Positions 1-12,700 of a stretch of 64,000 nucleotides of DNA are shown here, piece after piece (positions within the stretch are counted from its first letter, which is position 1; the number at the start of each line of letters is the position of its first letter). The stretch comes from Cyprinodon diabolis (lineage: Eukaryota; Chordata; Actinopteri; Cyprinodontiformes; Cyprinodontidae). The stretch is taken from the NCBI GenBank assembly GCA_030533445.1, contig CM060083.1, positions 26,048,166-26,112,165 of the forward strand, written 5' to 3'. The position numbers and the translations under genes were made by a program. The notes below the pieces were generated by a model, which saw only the letters and a list, made by a program, of their open reading frames with translations, did not search any database and was not told the origin of the DNA.

Positions 1-1366
1 TCTGCAATACCAGGTGGTAAATTTTTAACTTGCCACAGTTCAGATCAACAAGTGTTAATTAAATAAAATGATCTAGTCCAAATCTAATTTCTAGTGTATC
101 CTCCCTAGAACGTCCTATCAGAACATCAAAGGAAAATAAAACTCCCAGTCTCAACAAACGCAAACAGGATCACACAGCATCAAAGTAAGAAGTACTTCAA
201 TTAAATAAATAAATAAATAACTAAAAGTCATAGACTAAAACCTTTTCTTTGAAAAAAAACACAAATTGAATGCAATAAAATGCCCTCTTCCTGGATTTTT
301 TTTTTTATATGAGCCTTGATTTGAGTAGTCAGATGACTCTAGATTTTTAGCACAATGCACAAAAATTTGTAAAAAAAAAAGCCTAGATTTTTATTTCTTC
401 CATTTTTTCTCTGTCTTAGCAAGATAAACCTGGGTCCAGTTCTAGCCTTGATTTTTACTGGATCTTTTAAACAGTTCTGGATTTTAGTATAAGCACATTT
501 CAGTAAGTAGCTGTATTCTTGCACTCCTATCCAGACATTTGGAGATAAATACATCTGCATTAAAAACCTGATTGTCTGGTATTTTCAACATCCTATTAAA
601 TGTTGAAACTACGAATAATATATCACTGATTAAAATTTCCAAGACACCCTGATACACTTAAAGTATGATTTTAGGTATGATTTACTAAACTTTTTGTGAC
701 ATCCAATGGTCAGACTTCAGCGAAATTAACTTCTCCCCCCACTGCTTCTCCCCCTCCAAAAATACGGAAGCTTTCATGGTACACAATTGCTTCTTCAATA
801 TCCATATCGTCTATCTTGTCAAGTGATGATGAAGTATAATTACATATTTTTATAAACAGCATTTAATAATTCCATGTTGGATATAGATATTATATAGGCC
901 TAACATATGCAAGCTCCATTTGAGTGTAACGATGATCTCTACAATCACTAGTTTTTTAGCACTGTGCTAACAAAGATGTCTGCCTCCATAAATGAGACCA
1001 ACTCGTCTGTAATTATAAATAGCAATTTCTAAGGGATCACAAACATTAAAATAAAGAGTTTCAGTTTAGTTCATGTTAGTTTAACCTACTTATGTATAAT
1101 ATATGAAATTTCTTTCAGTAAATTCCATTAATTATTAGCTTTAAGTGGATTTTTTTTTAATTTACTGAAAAAATGCTCTTAAATGTTGAAAGCTTATACA
1201 GTCAGCTTTAGAATATAAAAATTATAAGTTGGAGATTATGCTATTCCATTTAAAATGGTTTTATTTTAAATCTACTTAAATGTCTTTACTTATAGTTATT
1301 AATTGATATGTATAAGCCAGAAGTCATAAAAGCAATAAATATAATGAGTGCATGCTGAGTGCACAC
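1..1366. other. bmp5 intron 4 (partial), no gene seen
   Basis: AT-rich sequence without a supportable ORF. Positions about 711-835 resemble 62888-63003 (shared CTTCTCCCCCTCC, ATCATGGTACA-like and AAGTGATGA stretches), so this is a fragment of a dispersed repeat. Nothing else is recognisable. Confidence 0.6.
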
Positions 1367-1564
1367 CTCCAGGTTTAGGTATCCTTGATGACTGTTGTTG
1401 ATTGGTCGATTTATTGCGATTGTGGTTCTTTTTCTTCCCACCAGCAGCTCTTACTGAGCGGAGCAGTACCCCACTGGCCTTAAAGAAGGCAACGACGAAT
1501 GGCTGTTTGGACTGCGGCCCGTTTCTCCCGATGATTCCAGCAGATTTTATGTTAATACTTCGCC
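1367..1564 (-). CDS. bmp5: bmp5 exon 4: end of prodomain, cleavage site, start of mature ligand
   Basis: Acceptor ATATACAG before 1564; entry in phase 1. It encodes [20 protein letters not shown], then [16 protein letters not shown] fits the RXXR proprotein-convertase pattern and is followed by [20 protein letters not shown]. The 3' border is the least certain part: GTGTGC at 1366-1361 keeps the phase expected for the next exon but is a weak donor. Confidence 0.85.
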
Positions 1565-4500
1565 CTGTATATAAAAAAAAAACATGACTTTTAAAATGTA
1601 TGGCTTATTTTATTACTACTTTTATGGTAGGCCTCAATAAATATCAGTCTAAATTTAAGGTGTTGGTGCTGAAATTTGGAATCTATGTCTTTGAGATTTT
1701 ATACTATTTCATTATTATAACTAGGGCTGAAACAAGTATAGAGACTTTAAAACATGCTTTTAGCTAACCGTACAATCCAGTCAGAGCAGTACGCATATCA
1801 AAACTGTAAAAAAAAAGTATATAAAAATTTAGCATTTAAGATCAAACGATTTGTTTGTCTGTCAATATGCCTAATCCAGAAAAGTTTTGGTTTCACCTGA
1901 TTTAATTTTGTGATAATTAAACAAGGCAACTGACAACAAAATTGTTATTTGCAGCCCTAATTATAGCATCTTTTTATAATAACAAATAGAAGTAAGTAAA
2001 AATTCTCAGAAGATTGAATTCAACCTTTTTTCTAGCCTAAACTGTAGTATGATATATTTTAAAGAAAATAAATAAAGTTCTCTTACCATCCAAGGTTTCC
2101 ACACCTAGCTGAAGGCCAAAATTTTGCTGCGGGTTCATTACCCAGTGGTTACTGGTTGCTGTTATATCAAACACAAGCCAGCCCCCATTGGATGCCTGCA
2201 CCTTTTTGAAATCAAGCAAGAATGTCTCTGCATCTCTGGAAACACAAAACAGCAAAACAAAAAATCTCTGTAAATGAAACCAAAAACTGTTAACACTTCT
2301 AAGAAAAAAATGAATTTTGATCTGCAAGTATTAGTTTTCAAAAGCCTGCCAGCAAAAAGCACATGCAGCTATTGTTGAAAAGCTGTATACCGAAACAAAG
2401 GCAGTCATGTGGTTAAATATGTGCCAACACTTATGCCATTTGAAGAACAAAACATTTGAAGGGCTATCAATCATGTAAAGCTTATGTGCAGCTTTACCAT
2501 GAGCTTCAGACAAGGCAACAATCAGCCCATACTTGGAAAATGATTATGATTAGAGAAAACCTCTAGTTTTCGTCCAACTCCTTTCAAGTGGCAGATCGGA
2601 TAAGTCAGCAGCTGTTAGTTTTTTGTGGATTTACAGAGTAGCTTGGAATCATTTTGGGTTTTCCATGTCGTCTTAATTGTTTTGATTTAAAAATTAAGTT
2701 AAGCTTATTTTTTGGGGAACTGCAAAGGTTTAAGCGTCCTTTACCTAGCAACAACATCAACAGAAGAGTGTTATAATCAATGCATTGTGGTAACAGTTCG
2801 GTAAATTAGATATTTAAAAAATTGTACTTTTTTCACTTTTGTGCCAAACAAGCTCAAAATTTAAATAAAAATTATGCCGTTCTTTTCTCTTTGCATATGG
2901 GAGATGATATAAGCTTCAGTCATCTCTAGCATTGAAACTAAATGAATCATAGGGAATGGGCACACATTTCTTAAATATGTTTTAATTACTTTATCAGCTT
3001 AGAAGCATATATATACTGATAAAAACATATGGATCTATAAACAAATGGGACTACATTTATATAAATTTGTGAGCTCTCATCATAGCTAAAGTCTCCTTGA
3101 TGCATGTGAACACTAATCAGAATGAGCAATTCCTGTTGAAAACATGTGTATAAACATGAACTGAGCCCTCTTCACCTTCAAGACGGTAGAATCCATTGAC
3201 TTGGACCTCTTCAACTCCCAAGAGTGCCATATCTTTCCTTCAATCATTCACACATTTTTTGGCAAGCAAATATGGGTCCACTTTTAAGCAGACCCTTGTG
3301 TATTCAGCTATGTAATGCTTTAAACTTCCGGAATATTCTTAAGACAGGCAGGTGGTGGGCAAAACAGTGATAATGGCATCACCCAAGGGAGTGACCCTCG
3401 CCCTCCTAATGTGGTCGCTAATGCCTCGACTTGGGAAACGGCCAGCTCGGTAGGCAACACAATACCAGTGATAAGTGATGGACCTCCTAAGTTATACAAG
3501 TGTTTGACTTGCTAATGGAGTTCTCTTTATCCAAGAACTATATTTATAAAGGCAGACACGGTACCATTGAAGAAGAACAGTTTTGGTTGAAGGATGATTG
3601 TTGGAAGCAGCTAGAACAACAGCTTAAGAAGTAAATTGTTTCCTTAACAGTGAAACACTAATGATATATAACTTTTGGATAAGAGCAGATATAAACTCTT
3701 ACCAGAACGATGTAATTGCTAATTTAAGTCTGACAAAAGTGCTTTTAACTTAACCAAAATCATATACAGAAAAAAAATCTAGTAAGGATCTAAAGACACA
3801 TATATCTCTTTTATTTTATAAAATGCATAAATGTAATTTTCAGTCCCAGTAATCAGGTTTTTCCAAGCAAAACTATACAGATAAGACAGTGTACTTCCAT
3901 GAACAATATAAAACCTCATATGAAATTTTTATACATTGGTTACAAATAAATTATTTCCACTTGCTAATTGTCATTAAATAGATATACATCCACAGAGGGA
4001 TACAGAATCAGGAAAAGGAAGACCTCTAAAAGTCTGAATCCCTGTCAGATACAACTTTAAGAGAAAGTTTAACATTTCTCAGTTAAAAAATAATGTGAAG
4101 GAATAAACACTATGAATATTTAAGAAGAAGATGGGTTTTAACAAAGGAAGTGACCTGTATAGGTGAGAGAAGCGCATATTTATACCTCAAATGGAAGCTA
4201 AAGAAGCAGACTTCTTTTCTGTCATGAGAAAATGGAAAAAAAAAAGCATATAGGTATTGAAAATTTGGGCATTGTTTTTACATTCCATTGTGACCGAAAA
4301 AGATATCTTTGACCCTAAATGGGCTTTTTTTTTTTTTTTTGTAAAATTTGACAATCAACCGGGAGTAGTGCTGAGAGGAAATATGGAATAATTCATTTTA
4401 AAGAAATAAATTATAAACATTTCAGGTAAAAAAGAGCTTATGCAAAAATGATGTTAATATAATAAAGCAGGGAACTGCTGCTTTTTTAATGAAATACTGA

Positions 4501-7500
4501 AATATTTAACATCAGTCTGTCAGCATTACAATAGAGAAGCAAAGAGGATAATCACTGCTTTGAGCTGAGCTTTAAAACTGACGGACAGATAGGCTGGTCC
4601 AAACTGAGTACAGAATGTTGTAATCTGGGGATTTTTTGCCACAATTTGATGAAACTGTAAATTAACACAGCTTTGATTTTTTTCTTTGAACAGCCTTACT
4701 TTTATATGTGTTTTTATTAAAACACATATAAAAGTAAATGCGTCATTACAGATTCTAACCAATTATAAATCGCAGTGCTTTCTAGATAGTATCTGCTGCT
4801 ACATGATCCTGCTGCTCTGCTTCACCTGTGTGCGTGTGTATTTTTTACTGCTGTTGAGGGCTGTCAGCTCTGTTAGTGTCTCTAATATATAAGGATACTA
4901 TTGTTCCTAAAATTGAGCCATGCTATTTTATGACATCCGACTTTCTTCTCCTAGTTCTTCTTTGTCTCTCTCTAATAGTGACTTAAATATATCAGTTGAA
5001 ATATCTGATTCTTCACTGCTGTCTGTTTTGTCCAAGTTCCCACATCTTAAAAGAGGGCAACAAAATGTAAAAATAGCAGCCTGAAGTGCTTTTTAAGGGA
5101 GATTTTAAACAATTTTTCTTGACATTTGTTTCAACAGTATTTTATAAGTTATCTTTTCATCCATATATTTGATTTTATATTAGGAAAAGGAAGCACTTTA
5201 TGCTGTGTTATTATCTACAGCAAATGTAACGGGTGTAACAAGTCCCATTAAAAGCTTGCAGAAAGGAAGAAGCCATAACTTCATATACGGATCTCAGTTT
5301 GCAAATTGCGGTAGAGATAAAATATCCTGCGGTTGGAGGAAACTGAGCCTGATTATAATATTGTTTTAAAAACATTTAAAGGATGAAGTGTGTCACCATG
5401 TTATGTGTGTTTTTTTTCACACTTCATAAAACAGACAGTTCCATGATAAAAGATATTAGACAGAAAACATCGGAGTTACATATCATGTATCAAACGACTT
5501 ACAAAGTGGTTCAAGGACAACAGAGTCAGGGTTTTAGGGTTTGCATCAAAAAGCCCTAATCTGAGTCCCATATAATACATTATGGATTTAAAATGATTTC
5601 TATTTCGCTACATCAGCAGCGCCCTCCATCATCCAGTGTCCTGCACCTTTTAGATTTGTTTCTGCTTCGACACACCTCAATCAAATAATTGAATTACCTC
5701 CTTGGTGAGTATTGAAATTCTCCAGAGTCCTGCTAATGATCTGGGGTCTCATGTATTAAGGTTGTGCACAAACAAGGCTGGAAACGTTTTAATACAGACT
5801 TCCATGCAAATGTGATGTATAAAAAAGCAAACTTCAGGTTAAAATCTGCGGTCCCTCAAGCAGTTAACTTAACCGTACTGGGTATGCAGATATTGGAGAC
5901 AGGGGAAATTGGCAACACAGATGGTGACTGATGCCAAATTGCACCATTATTCATTACAGACATTTAATTTTATTTAATATGAAACTTGATCGACTTTATC
6001 AGATTTGAAACCGAAGTGTGATATATGCTGGCACTGCTGAGCCGACCTGTCACACAAATTAGAAAAAACAAGATGTTCACAAGAAACTTAAGTTTAAACT
6101 CAAAAACCTCACTTTCATCTCCTTGATAACCAACGTGGTGAGTCCTACCACAGACCGATGTAATAATGTAACAAAGTGTGAGGAATTCTCACAGATTGCT
6201 CTAAATATTTTAATAAAGTTCAAACACCCGTTGTAATGGTCTGAAATGGATGCTTTAAGTATGCTAGACTCTTGTAAATGGTAGAATGGGGATAGAATGG
6301 GTTTTCAGGGATCACTAAGATTTTCTGGCCCATTATGCTGAGCATGGCTCCTTGAGCTACTGCATGTGCTGAATTGGATCCAGTGTTGAAGAGGCAGGTT
6401 TGATGCTACCAAAATTCCAATAACCCCAAATAATCCATGAAATATTAGGATACATCTAGATATAGGATGATGTACCTAAACACAATAATTTTGGTCAATT
6501 TTCAATCATAGAGATATGTGTGCGTTTGTCCCAGATTTCCAGCTATTTTTGTTATAACTGTTACCAACTTTGATGTTCCTTAGAAACAGCTATTATCAGC
6601 GCAAACTCGCAGATTCCCCTTAAGGATGTTTAACATAATTAAGAAAAAACATCTTGCTAAGCCACTTTTAAGAATATAACAATCTATATCTATTATATTA
6701 CCCATAAATCTGTGATATCACAGCAAGCTATATGCACAGAGCTGCATGTTATTTATATTAGTCTATCAGACGCCGAAGGTGTCACTAATAATACTTATTT
6801 TATTTTATTCATCCCTGCACTGCTGTGCTTACCAAACTTTTTTCTGAGTCTCCACCTCACTCACTAACACATCTATTTGTTTGTGCAGGACACCAGACCT
6901 CAAAGAATGGATGTAAAGACCCCTGTATTATGTGTTTAATGCAATATCCAAATAAAATAAAATGCTGTATGTTGCAAAGTGTTTACTACAGTAATTCACT
7001 ACATAAGTTTCAATAAAGTAAATTAAGCCTCTTAATTGTACTTAAAAAGAATTTTAATTAAAAATATCTTAGAAAGACATAACTGAATCGGAAATAGTTG
7101 ACAATAAATCAATGTAGTGGCAGAAAAAGAAATTAATTTTGATCAATTAAAAAACCATGTGTGTAAATAGACAAAGTTTTAGTTAAACAATGGCTTTATT
7201 TTAAGTGTTTCTGCTGATATATACTTACTTGTTCTGATATTCTTTGGTGACTTGATATATGGAAACCTTGAGGGTGATATTGTTGAAGCGAGCATGACTG
7301 CGGTCCTTGTAGATCCTAAATTCTGCAGCGGTCACCGCCTCTCCATCTGGGATCTGAGTCAGGTCGAAACGAAACTCCTTATAGTGTCTTCTTTGGTGAG
7401 AAAAATCTTTATCTTTCTCCACTGGGAAAAGAAAATATTTTATGATGAACTTCTGTATTACTGCCAAATAAATCTCAACAGAAAATATGAGTTCACCTCC

Positions 7501-8648
7501 TGAACTGCTGAACTGCTTCTTGTGTTGCATGACAGAGAAAAGCCAGCATGAATTGTAGGAGAGAAAAAAAAGAATATTTATCACATCTTCTCTTACATTC
7601 AAGGTCCTACCTAAACATTTTGAGTACCAACAAAAGCACTTTCCAATTCATTAAATCCGTCAACTGAATACAGGTAGCAGTTCCCAGACAGACCCTCTAC
7701 TGTGTGCCTTACTGCATTCTCCGACCATGATGAATGAGCTGTCAGTTAAGAAAAACAGGCTGATTTCAATTAAAAACACTTTCTGCTGCTGCAGAGCAGA
7801 AAGAAAAGGACAGGATTCTTCATAGCCCATGTGAGTGTCTGCTCTGACCTCATTTCTGACCTGCAGTTCACCTCTACTTGGAATTCCCAGAGGAGGCATT
7901 CATGATTTTAAAATACAAAGAAGCAGTCTTGTTGAAAGTGAATTTAAGAATAAAACCATATCAACAGCATCAAACATATAGACTGGAGTGAGAAAGTGAC
8001 TTCAGCTATCTCATACATTCCTACCTAACACAGAAAGGAGGAACACGGTTGAGGTCAGCGTGCGTCCTGAAACTGGTGGTGATATCACACAGGGTGTTTG
8101 CTTGATATTTTATCAAGAGAGAGCGCATGTGGTTACTTAGCAAAACCAAGTCAGAGGTCAGGTCGGACTTTAAAACACTGAGTGGCTTCTTTTAAATTAG
8201 CCACAGGCTGTAATCTGAAGCAGAACTGCCACTGGGAGGAAAGAGCTTTAAACTTTTAGTGTCTGAAGCTTCAATAAATCCCTGCATGCAAAGTCTAAAC
8301 GGCATACAAATAGATCCCTGTTAATAAAAATAAACAAAACAAAACAAAAAATAGTATATCTTATTTGTGCATATACAGTATTTAACCCTCTTTGTGAATG
8401 TTGCTCAGTAATTATCAAATCAATTTAGTTACAATTTGGCATGTGCTACTTATTAGTATCGAGGAGAGCACTAGTTTGCCATCCCCTGTGTTGCTGTGCA
8501 ATGCTGGTCATCTTGCTAAAGAAGGCTACATTTCTCTCTCACTCAATATAAAGACAGATTTGGTTGTGTGGAGTAGTTTATCATCAAAAACACAGGAGCA
8601 CAGTTACCGGTTGAAAATAGTGCCATGTATCCATGTATCACCCTGCTT

Positions 8649-8703
<55 letters not shown>

Positions 8704-11700
8704 TATATTGCCAAAAGTATTTGCTCACCTGCCTTGACTCACATATGAGCTTAAGTGACATCCCGTTCCTAATCCATAGGGTTCAATATGACGTCGGTCC
8801 ACCCTTTGCAGCTAGAACAGCTTCAACTCTTCTGGGAAGGCTGTCCACAAGGTTTAGGAGTGTGTTTATGGGAATTTTTGACCATTCTTCCAGAAGCGCA
8901 TTTGTGAGGTCGCACACTGATGTTGGACGAGAAGGCCTGGCTCTCAGTCTCCGCTCTAATTCATCCCAAAGGTGTTCTATCGGGTTGAGGTCAGGACTCT
9001 GTGCAGGCCAGTCAAGTTCATCCACACCAGACTCTGTCATCCATGTCTTTATGGACCTTGCTTTGTGCACTGGTGCACAGTCATGTTGGAAGAGGAAGGG
9101 GCCAGCTCCAAACTGTTCCCACAAAGTTGGGAGCATGGAATTGTCCAAAATGTCTTGGTATGCTGAAGCATTCAGAGTTCCTTTCACTGGAACTAAGGGG
9201 CCAAGCCCAGCTCCTGAAAAACAACCCCACACCATAATCCCCCCTCCACCAAACTTTACACTTGGCACAATGCAGTCAGACAAGTACCGTTCTCCTGGCA
9301 ACCGCCAAACCCAGACCCGTCCATCAGATTGCCAGATGGAGAAGCGCGATTCGTCACTCCAGAGAACGCGTCTCCACTGCTCTAGAGTCCAGTGGCGGCG
9401 TGCTTTACACCACCGCATCCGACGCTTTGCATTGCACTTGGTTATGTATGGCTTGGATGCAGCTGCTCGACCATGGAAACCCATTCCATGAAGCTCTCTG
9501 CGCACTGTTCTTGAGCTAATCTGAAGGCCACATGAAGTTTGGAGGTCTGTAGTGATTGACTCTGCAGAAAGTTGGCGACCTCTTCGCACTATGCGCTTCA
9601 GCATCCGCTGACCCCGCTCCGTCAGTTTACGTGGCCTACCACTTCGTGGCTGAGTTGCTGTCGTTCCCAAACACTTCCATTTTCTTATAATACAGCTGAC
9701 AGTTGACTGTGGAATATTTAGGAGCGAGGAAATTTCACGACTGGATTTGTTGCACAGGTGGCATCCTATCACAGTTCCACGCTGGAATTCACTGAGCTCC
9801 TGAGAGCGACCCATTCTTTCACAAATGTTTGTAAAAACAGTCTGCATGCCTAGGTGCTTGAATTTATACACCTGTGGCCATGGAAGTGATTGGAACACCT
9901 GATTCCAATAATTTGGATGGGTGAGCAAATACTTTTGGCAATATAGTGTATATATATATATATATATATATATTGCATATATAAATATAGTTGTTACAAG
10001 CACCATGTCTGTAAAGATGCTGAATGCAGGCAAGGCACCAATAAACGTGGCTCTATAGACTAACTGTTATACTATTAAGCGCAGATAGGCAAGAAAAAAA
10101 CAACATTTTAAAGTTACTTTTAATTTAATGTGCCTGTATGTTTTGTTAAAGTATATTCATTGGAATAAAATAATTAACTGTATTACAGATGTGATTTCTT
10201 AAGTCATTACAATCAATATAACTAGTTCAGCAAAAGTAGAAATAATGTTTTTTCAGTTTAAAATAAAATCATGTTGATTATTTTTGCATCATTTTTTTCT
10301 TTTCTTGTAAATACGAATAACTTGTAAGGAGTGCATAGCATCCCATGTCTCGTTTTGCGGCATTGTATTAAACTGCATGAAAACAGCACCCACATGTTTT
10401 TAAAACAGTTGAGGTCAGCCGCTCAACGCAGCGACTCACCTTAACTGTGTTACTGTAATAAAGACAAGAGCCTCTTTGAGAAATGGACTGAAAGTCCCCC
10501 AGAATGAGAGCCGAAATTTCAAGGCTGACAGCGTACATGCCCGGGTAGAGTGGTAAGTGGAAACAGATGGCCACAGACCAAGGTGAGGAATTATTATTTC
10601 AGGAAATGCGGCATACATTTACTTGTTTCTTATTTTTCATATTTTGCTTTCTTTTTGAAAAATACAATGCCCTATCCTATAAGATGCAAGATATATGTGA
10701 AGCAGTGAGCTGCTCCTTTTGTTTTCAGGGATTCATTTTATTCTTTCTTTATATGTTCTGACCTGCTGCTTTTAAATAATTCATTTTGCTTCAATTCTTC
10801 TTATGCAACAACAAATAAAACTAACAAATGGTTGTAGAAGACTGCAATGACAGAACCTTACATAGAGGCGTCCATCAATATCATCCCCCTCTCTCTCTTT
10901 TAACAACAGGAAATAATTTAAACCAATTTTCTCAAGGTCAGACAGTCATCTGATAAGCTGCTGTGAACTGCTGGGTTAGGGGTTGCAGCTACCGAACAAA
11001 CACAATCAAGCGTTATATTCACTGATAGGTGCACAAAGAAAAAGGTCTACAGCACAAATGTTACACTGGATTGTCTTCAAGGCATGCACCATTAATGCAG
11101 AAAAACTTATGAAACTTATAGAAGTATGGTTTCATGTTATATGATGGATGTTCATACATATAAAAGGGGATATTTTATATGATTTATGAGACATGTTTTT
11201 ATACAATAGTTTGCCTTGGCAGACAGGATTTCAATTAATTCACCACTATGGTTGGTATCTATTTGAAACAGTAGAGGTACATGAAATGATTTTGTTATGT
11301 TTTTTTTTAGAGTTCTTTAAATGACAGTATATCATATAATTTACTAGTAAGGATAATAAAAGTTATAATACTTCATTAGTTTTAACCTATATAGTACATC
11401 TAAAGACTTAAGTTTAGGTTTATTGAAAAATGCATGTTTGTTTTTAATTCATATATAATATCCTCATGTAGTCAAACACTCACCTAAATTGACAAAGCTC
11501 ATAACCATGTCAGCATCATTCAGGAAATGTGCGTCACGCGCCGTGGTTAGTGCAGGACTCTGGCCCAGCAGAGGGGCCGCTCTGTAGGGCTGCGGCACAC
11601 TGGAGTAACCGGCATGCTGCGGGTTATAGTAACTTTTCTTGGACTGCCCTTGAGCCTTGGCACTGTAGCTCCTTCCTGCGCTTCGGTTCAACACCGCAAC

Positions 11701-11979
11701 ACCCTCCTCCTCCTCCCCTACGGCCATGGCGTTGTAGAGGTCGAGCATGAAAAGCGGCGCGGAAGATGCCTGTTTTCCAGGAGAAAAGGGCCTCGGACGG
11801 TGAGGCAAACCCAGGATGGAAAGGATCTCTCTCTGGATCTCCCTGCGCTCGTGATTGCGCAACCTCCTGTAAATAAAGCTGGAGTGCACATGATTGTTAC
11901 TGAGAGCGCAGGAGAGAAAACTCAGACTGCTCCAAGCAAGTGCGAAAAGTGCGCGGTTCAGAGTGTAAAGCGCTGTCAT
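1367..11979 (-). CDS. bmp5: bmp5, exons 1-4 of a gene cut by the left window edge
   Basis: Secreted TGF-beta-superfamily ligand precursor of the BMP5/6/7 group, acting through BMP receptors in skeletal and soft-tissue development. Coding exons, in transcript order, are 11979-11484, 7421-7229, 2235-2087 and 1564-1367. All have AG/GT borders and the phases (1, 2, 1, 1) join into one frame of about 346 residues. The prodomain is strongly BMP5-like: [20 protein letters not shown], then [44 protein letters not shown] and [13 protein letters not shown]. Exon 4 carries the proprotein cleavage site RSVR followed by a basic Asn/Lys-rich mature N-terminus. The cystine-knot exons (5-7) are not in the window. 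Lying downstream of col21a1 on the same strand matches the vertebrate COL21A1-BMP5 order and supports BMP5 over BMP6 or BMP7. Confidence 0.95.
2087..2235 (-). CDS. bmp5: bmp5 exon 3: C-terminal prodomain
   Basis: 149-bp exon, acceptor TGTTTCCAG, donor GTAAGA, entering in phase 2 and leaving in phase 1. It encodes [28 protein letters not shown] and [13 protein letters not shown], the prodomain segment just before the cleavage region. Confidence 0.94.
2236..7228. other. bmp5 intron 2, repeat debris and a hairpin
   Basis: No gene is visible. There is a perfect hairpin at 4696-4737. The stretch about 5620-5860 resembles teleost hAT-derived debris (CACACCTCAATCAAATAATTG). Short ORFs here lack homology I can recognise and are not called. 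Intron 3 (1565-2086) is likewise featureless. Confidence 0.6.
4696..4737. repeat. Perfect inverted repeat, 19-bp arms with 4-nt loop
   Basis: The arm TTACTTTTATATGTGTTTT (4696-4714) is exactly complementary to 4719-4737 around the loop TATT. It lies in bmp5 intron 2. It could be a degenerate terminal pair of a small foldback element. It is too short and AT-rich to call a pre-miRNA. Confidence 0.8.
7229..7421 (-). CDS. bmp5: bmp5 exon 2: central prodomain
   Basis: 193-bp exon with acceptor TTTTCCCAG before 7421 and donor GTAAGT. It enters in phase 1 and leaves in phase 2. It encodes [20 protein letters not shown] and the downstream block [14 protein letters not shown] to KEYQNK. Both are highly conserved in BMP5/6/7 prodomains. 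Confidence 0.95.
8656..8700. repeat. (TA)n microsatellite, Tc1 insertion target
   Basis: Pure TA dinucleotide array directly abutting the left Tc1 end. The array resumes at 9949-9973 on the other side, so the transposon split one microsatellite. Confidence 0.9.
8701..9948 (-). mobile_element. Tc1/mariner transposon, complete with both ends
   Basis: 1248-bp element in bmp5 intron 1. The terminal inverted repeats begin CACTATATTGCCAAAAGTAT at 8701 and appear in reverse complement ending at 9948. At least 29 outer bases match between ends (through TTTGCTCACC). It is flanked by TA on both sides, the canonical Tc1 target, within a (TA)n array (about 8656-8700 and 9949-9973). It contains one uninterrupted transposase gene on the minus strand. 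Matching ends and an open gene suggest a recent insertion. Confidence 0.96.
8783..9814 (-). CDS. Tc1-family DD34E transposase, apparently intact
   Basis: 343-residue cut-and-paste transposase. The ATG at 9814 ([10 protein letters not shown]) was chosen over an upstream in-frame ATG at 10033, because the extra 73 residues read through the terminal repeat and the (TA)n array. An N-terminal paired-like helix-turn-helix (about 20-48, [20 protein letters not shown]) is followed by the GRPR motif (59-62) and a second DNA-binding half. The catalytic triad is D154 (WSDESRF), D245 (FQHDCAPVH) and E280 ([11 protein letters not shown]), with 34 residues between the last two. Length matches the family (about 340). 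There is no frameshift or stop. Activity itself cannot be judged from sequence. Confidence 0.96.
   Translation of the reverse strand: MGRSQELSEFQRGTVIGCHLCNKSSREISSLLNIPQSTVSCIIRKWKCLGTTATQPRSGRPRKLTERGQRMLKRIVRRGRQLSAESITTDLQTSCGLQISSRTVRRELHGMGFHGRAAASKPYITKCNAKRRMRWCKARRHWTLEQWRRVLWSDESRFSIWQSDGRVWVWRLPGERYLSDCIVPSVKFGGGGIMVWGCFSGAGLGPLVPVKGTLNASAYQDILDNSMLPTLWEQFGAGPFLFQHDCAPVHKARSIKTWMTESGVDELDWPAQSPDLNPIEHLWDELERRLRARPSRPTSVCDLTNALLEEWSKIPINTLLNLVDSLPRRVEAVLAAKGGPTSY
11484..11979 (-). CDS. bmp5: bmp5 exon 1: signal peptide and N-terminal prodomain
   Basis: The ATG at 11979 opens a hydrophobic leader (residues 1 to about 25, ending near SFLSCALS) and runs 165 codons plus one base to a GTGAGT donor at 11483-11478. 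The conserved prodomain block with [17 protein letters not shown] and LGLPHRPRP follows the leader. Residues between about 90 and 145 (Gly/Glu, Ser and Tyr-rich) are the variable part of the family and diverge most. The start was chosen because it is the first in-frame ATG giving a signal peptide. Confidence 0.93.
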
Positions 11980-12700
11980 CCTGGCAGAAAATCTTTCTCA
12001 GGGATGTGAGGATAACATTGCAATATCTAAAAAAAAAAAGGAAAAATATCCAAAAGCCTATGAAATATATATTCATAGACCTATAAAAAAAGAGCAGCCA
12101 CAAGTTTCACTGTGGAGCATATTTTGGTTCTAGTCTGCAGGAAATCTCCTGTCGGGTGTGAGAACTTTCTCTGAAAGTAGGCCCTTTTATTCCTGCGAGG
12201 TCTATCCAGAGTATTTATGAAGCGGTGACCCCGTCCCTCACCTTACTCCTCTAAAAGGTACGCCCAGGATGTCGGGGGGATTATACGTTTACAAGTGGAT
12301 GAAATGTGGTGAACTGTGACAAAAATATGGAGAGAGAAAAAAAAAAATCAACTCATGCCCCAGCTCGTATATAACATGCAAAGTTCTATATATTTCATGC
12401 ACTAACTGGGGTTATAGTTGCCCTTTGGGTCCATCCCACACTTGGCTCTTGTTTTCGCATCCTCCTCTAGCGGCTGCAATAAAACTTCAGCCCGGGTCCC
12501 GTGATGAATGTGGCAGCTTCGCAGTGTAAAAGGAGACACTTGAAATCCGAGAGCCCAGTCTTAACGAGTGAAAGAGTAATGACAGACCTTTTAATCACCT
12601 CAACTTATTGCAGTCAGCGTGTTTATAGGTGAGCGCGCCAGCTGCATTCACTGCTTTTGATCCTACTGTAAGTAACCTTTGAACGTGAAGTGATAAAAAA
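11980..12700 (-). promoter_or_regulatory. bmp5: bmp5 5' leader and likely promoter region
   Basis: Sequence directly upstream of the bmp5 ATG, less AT-rich than its surroundings around 12140-12640, as expected of a 5' UTR or promoter. No transcription start, TATA box or specific operator can be assigned with confidence. Called from position only. Confidence 0.35.

Larger units (their letters stand above)
7422..11483. other. bmp5 intron 1 outside the Tc1 element
   Basis: Apart from the Tc1/mariner insertion at 8701-9948 and its flanking (TA)n, the intron (7422-8640 and 9974-11483) shows no coding exon, RNA gene or repeat that I can name. It may hold regulatory DNA, but the sequence alone does not show it. 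Confidence 0.5.

Noticed and set aside
9815..10033. Upstream ATG extending the Tc1 transposase by 73 residues
   Set aside because: The extension reads through the terminal inverted repeat and (TA)n; the family N-terminus begins at MGRSQELS.
1367..11979. bmp6 or bmp7 instead of bmp5
   Set aside because: The prodomain motifs ([31 protein letters not shown]) and the adjacent col21a1 favour bmp5.
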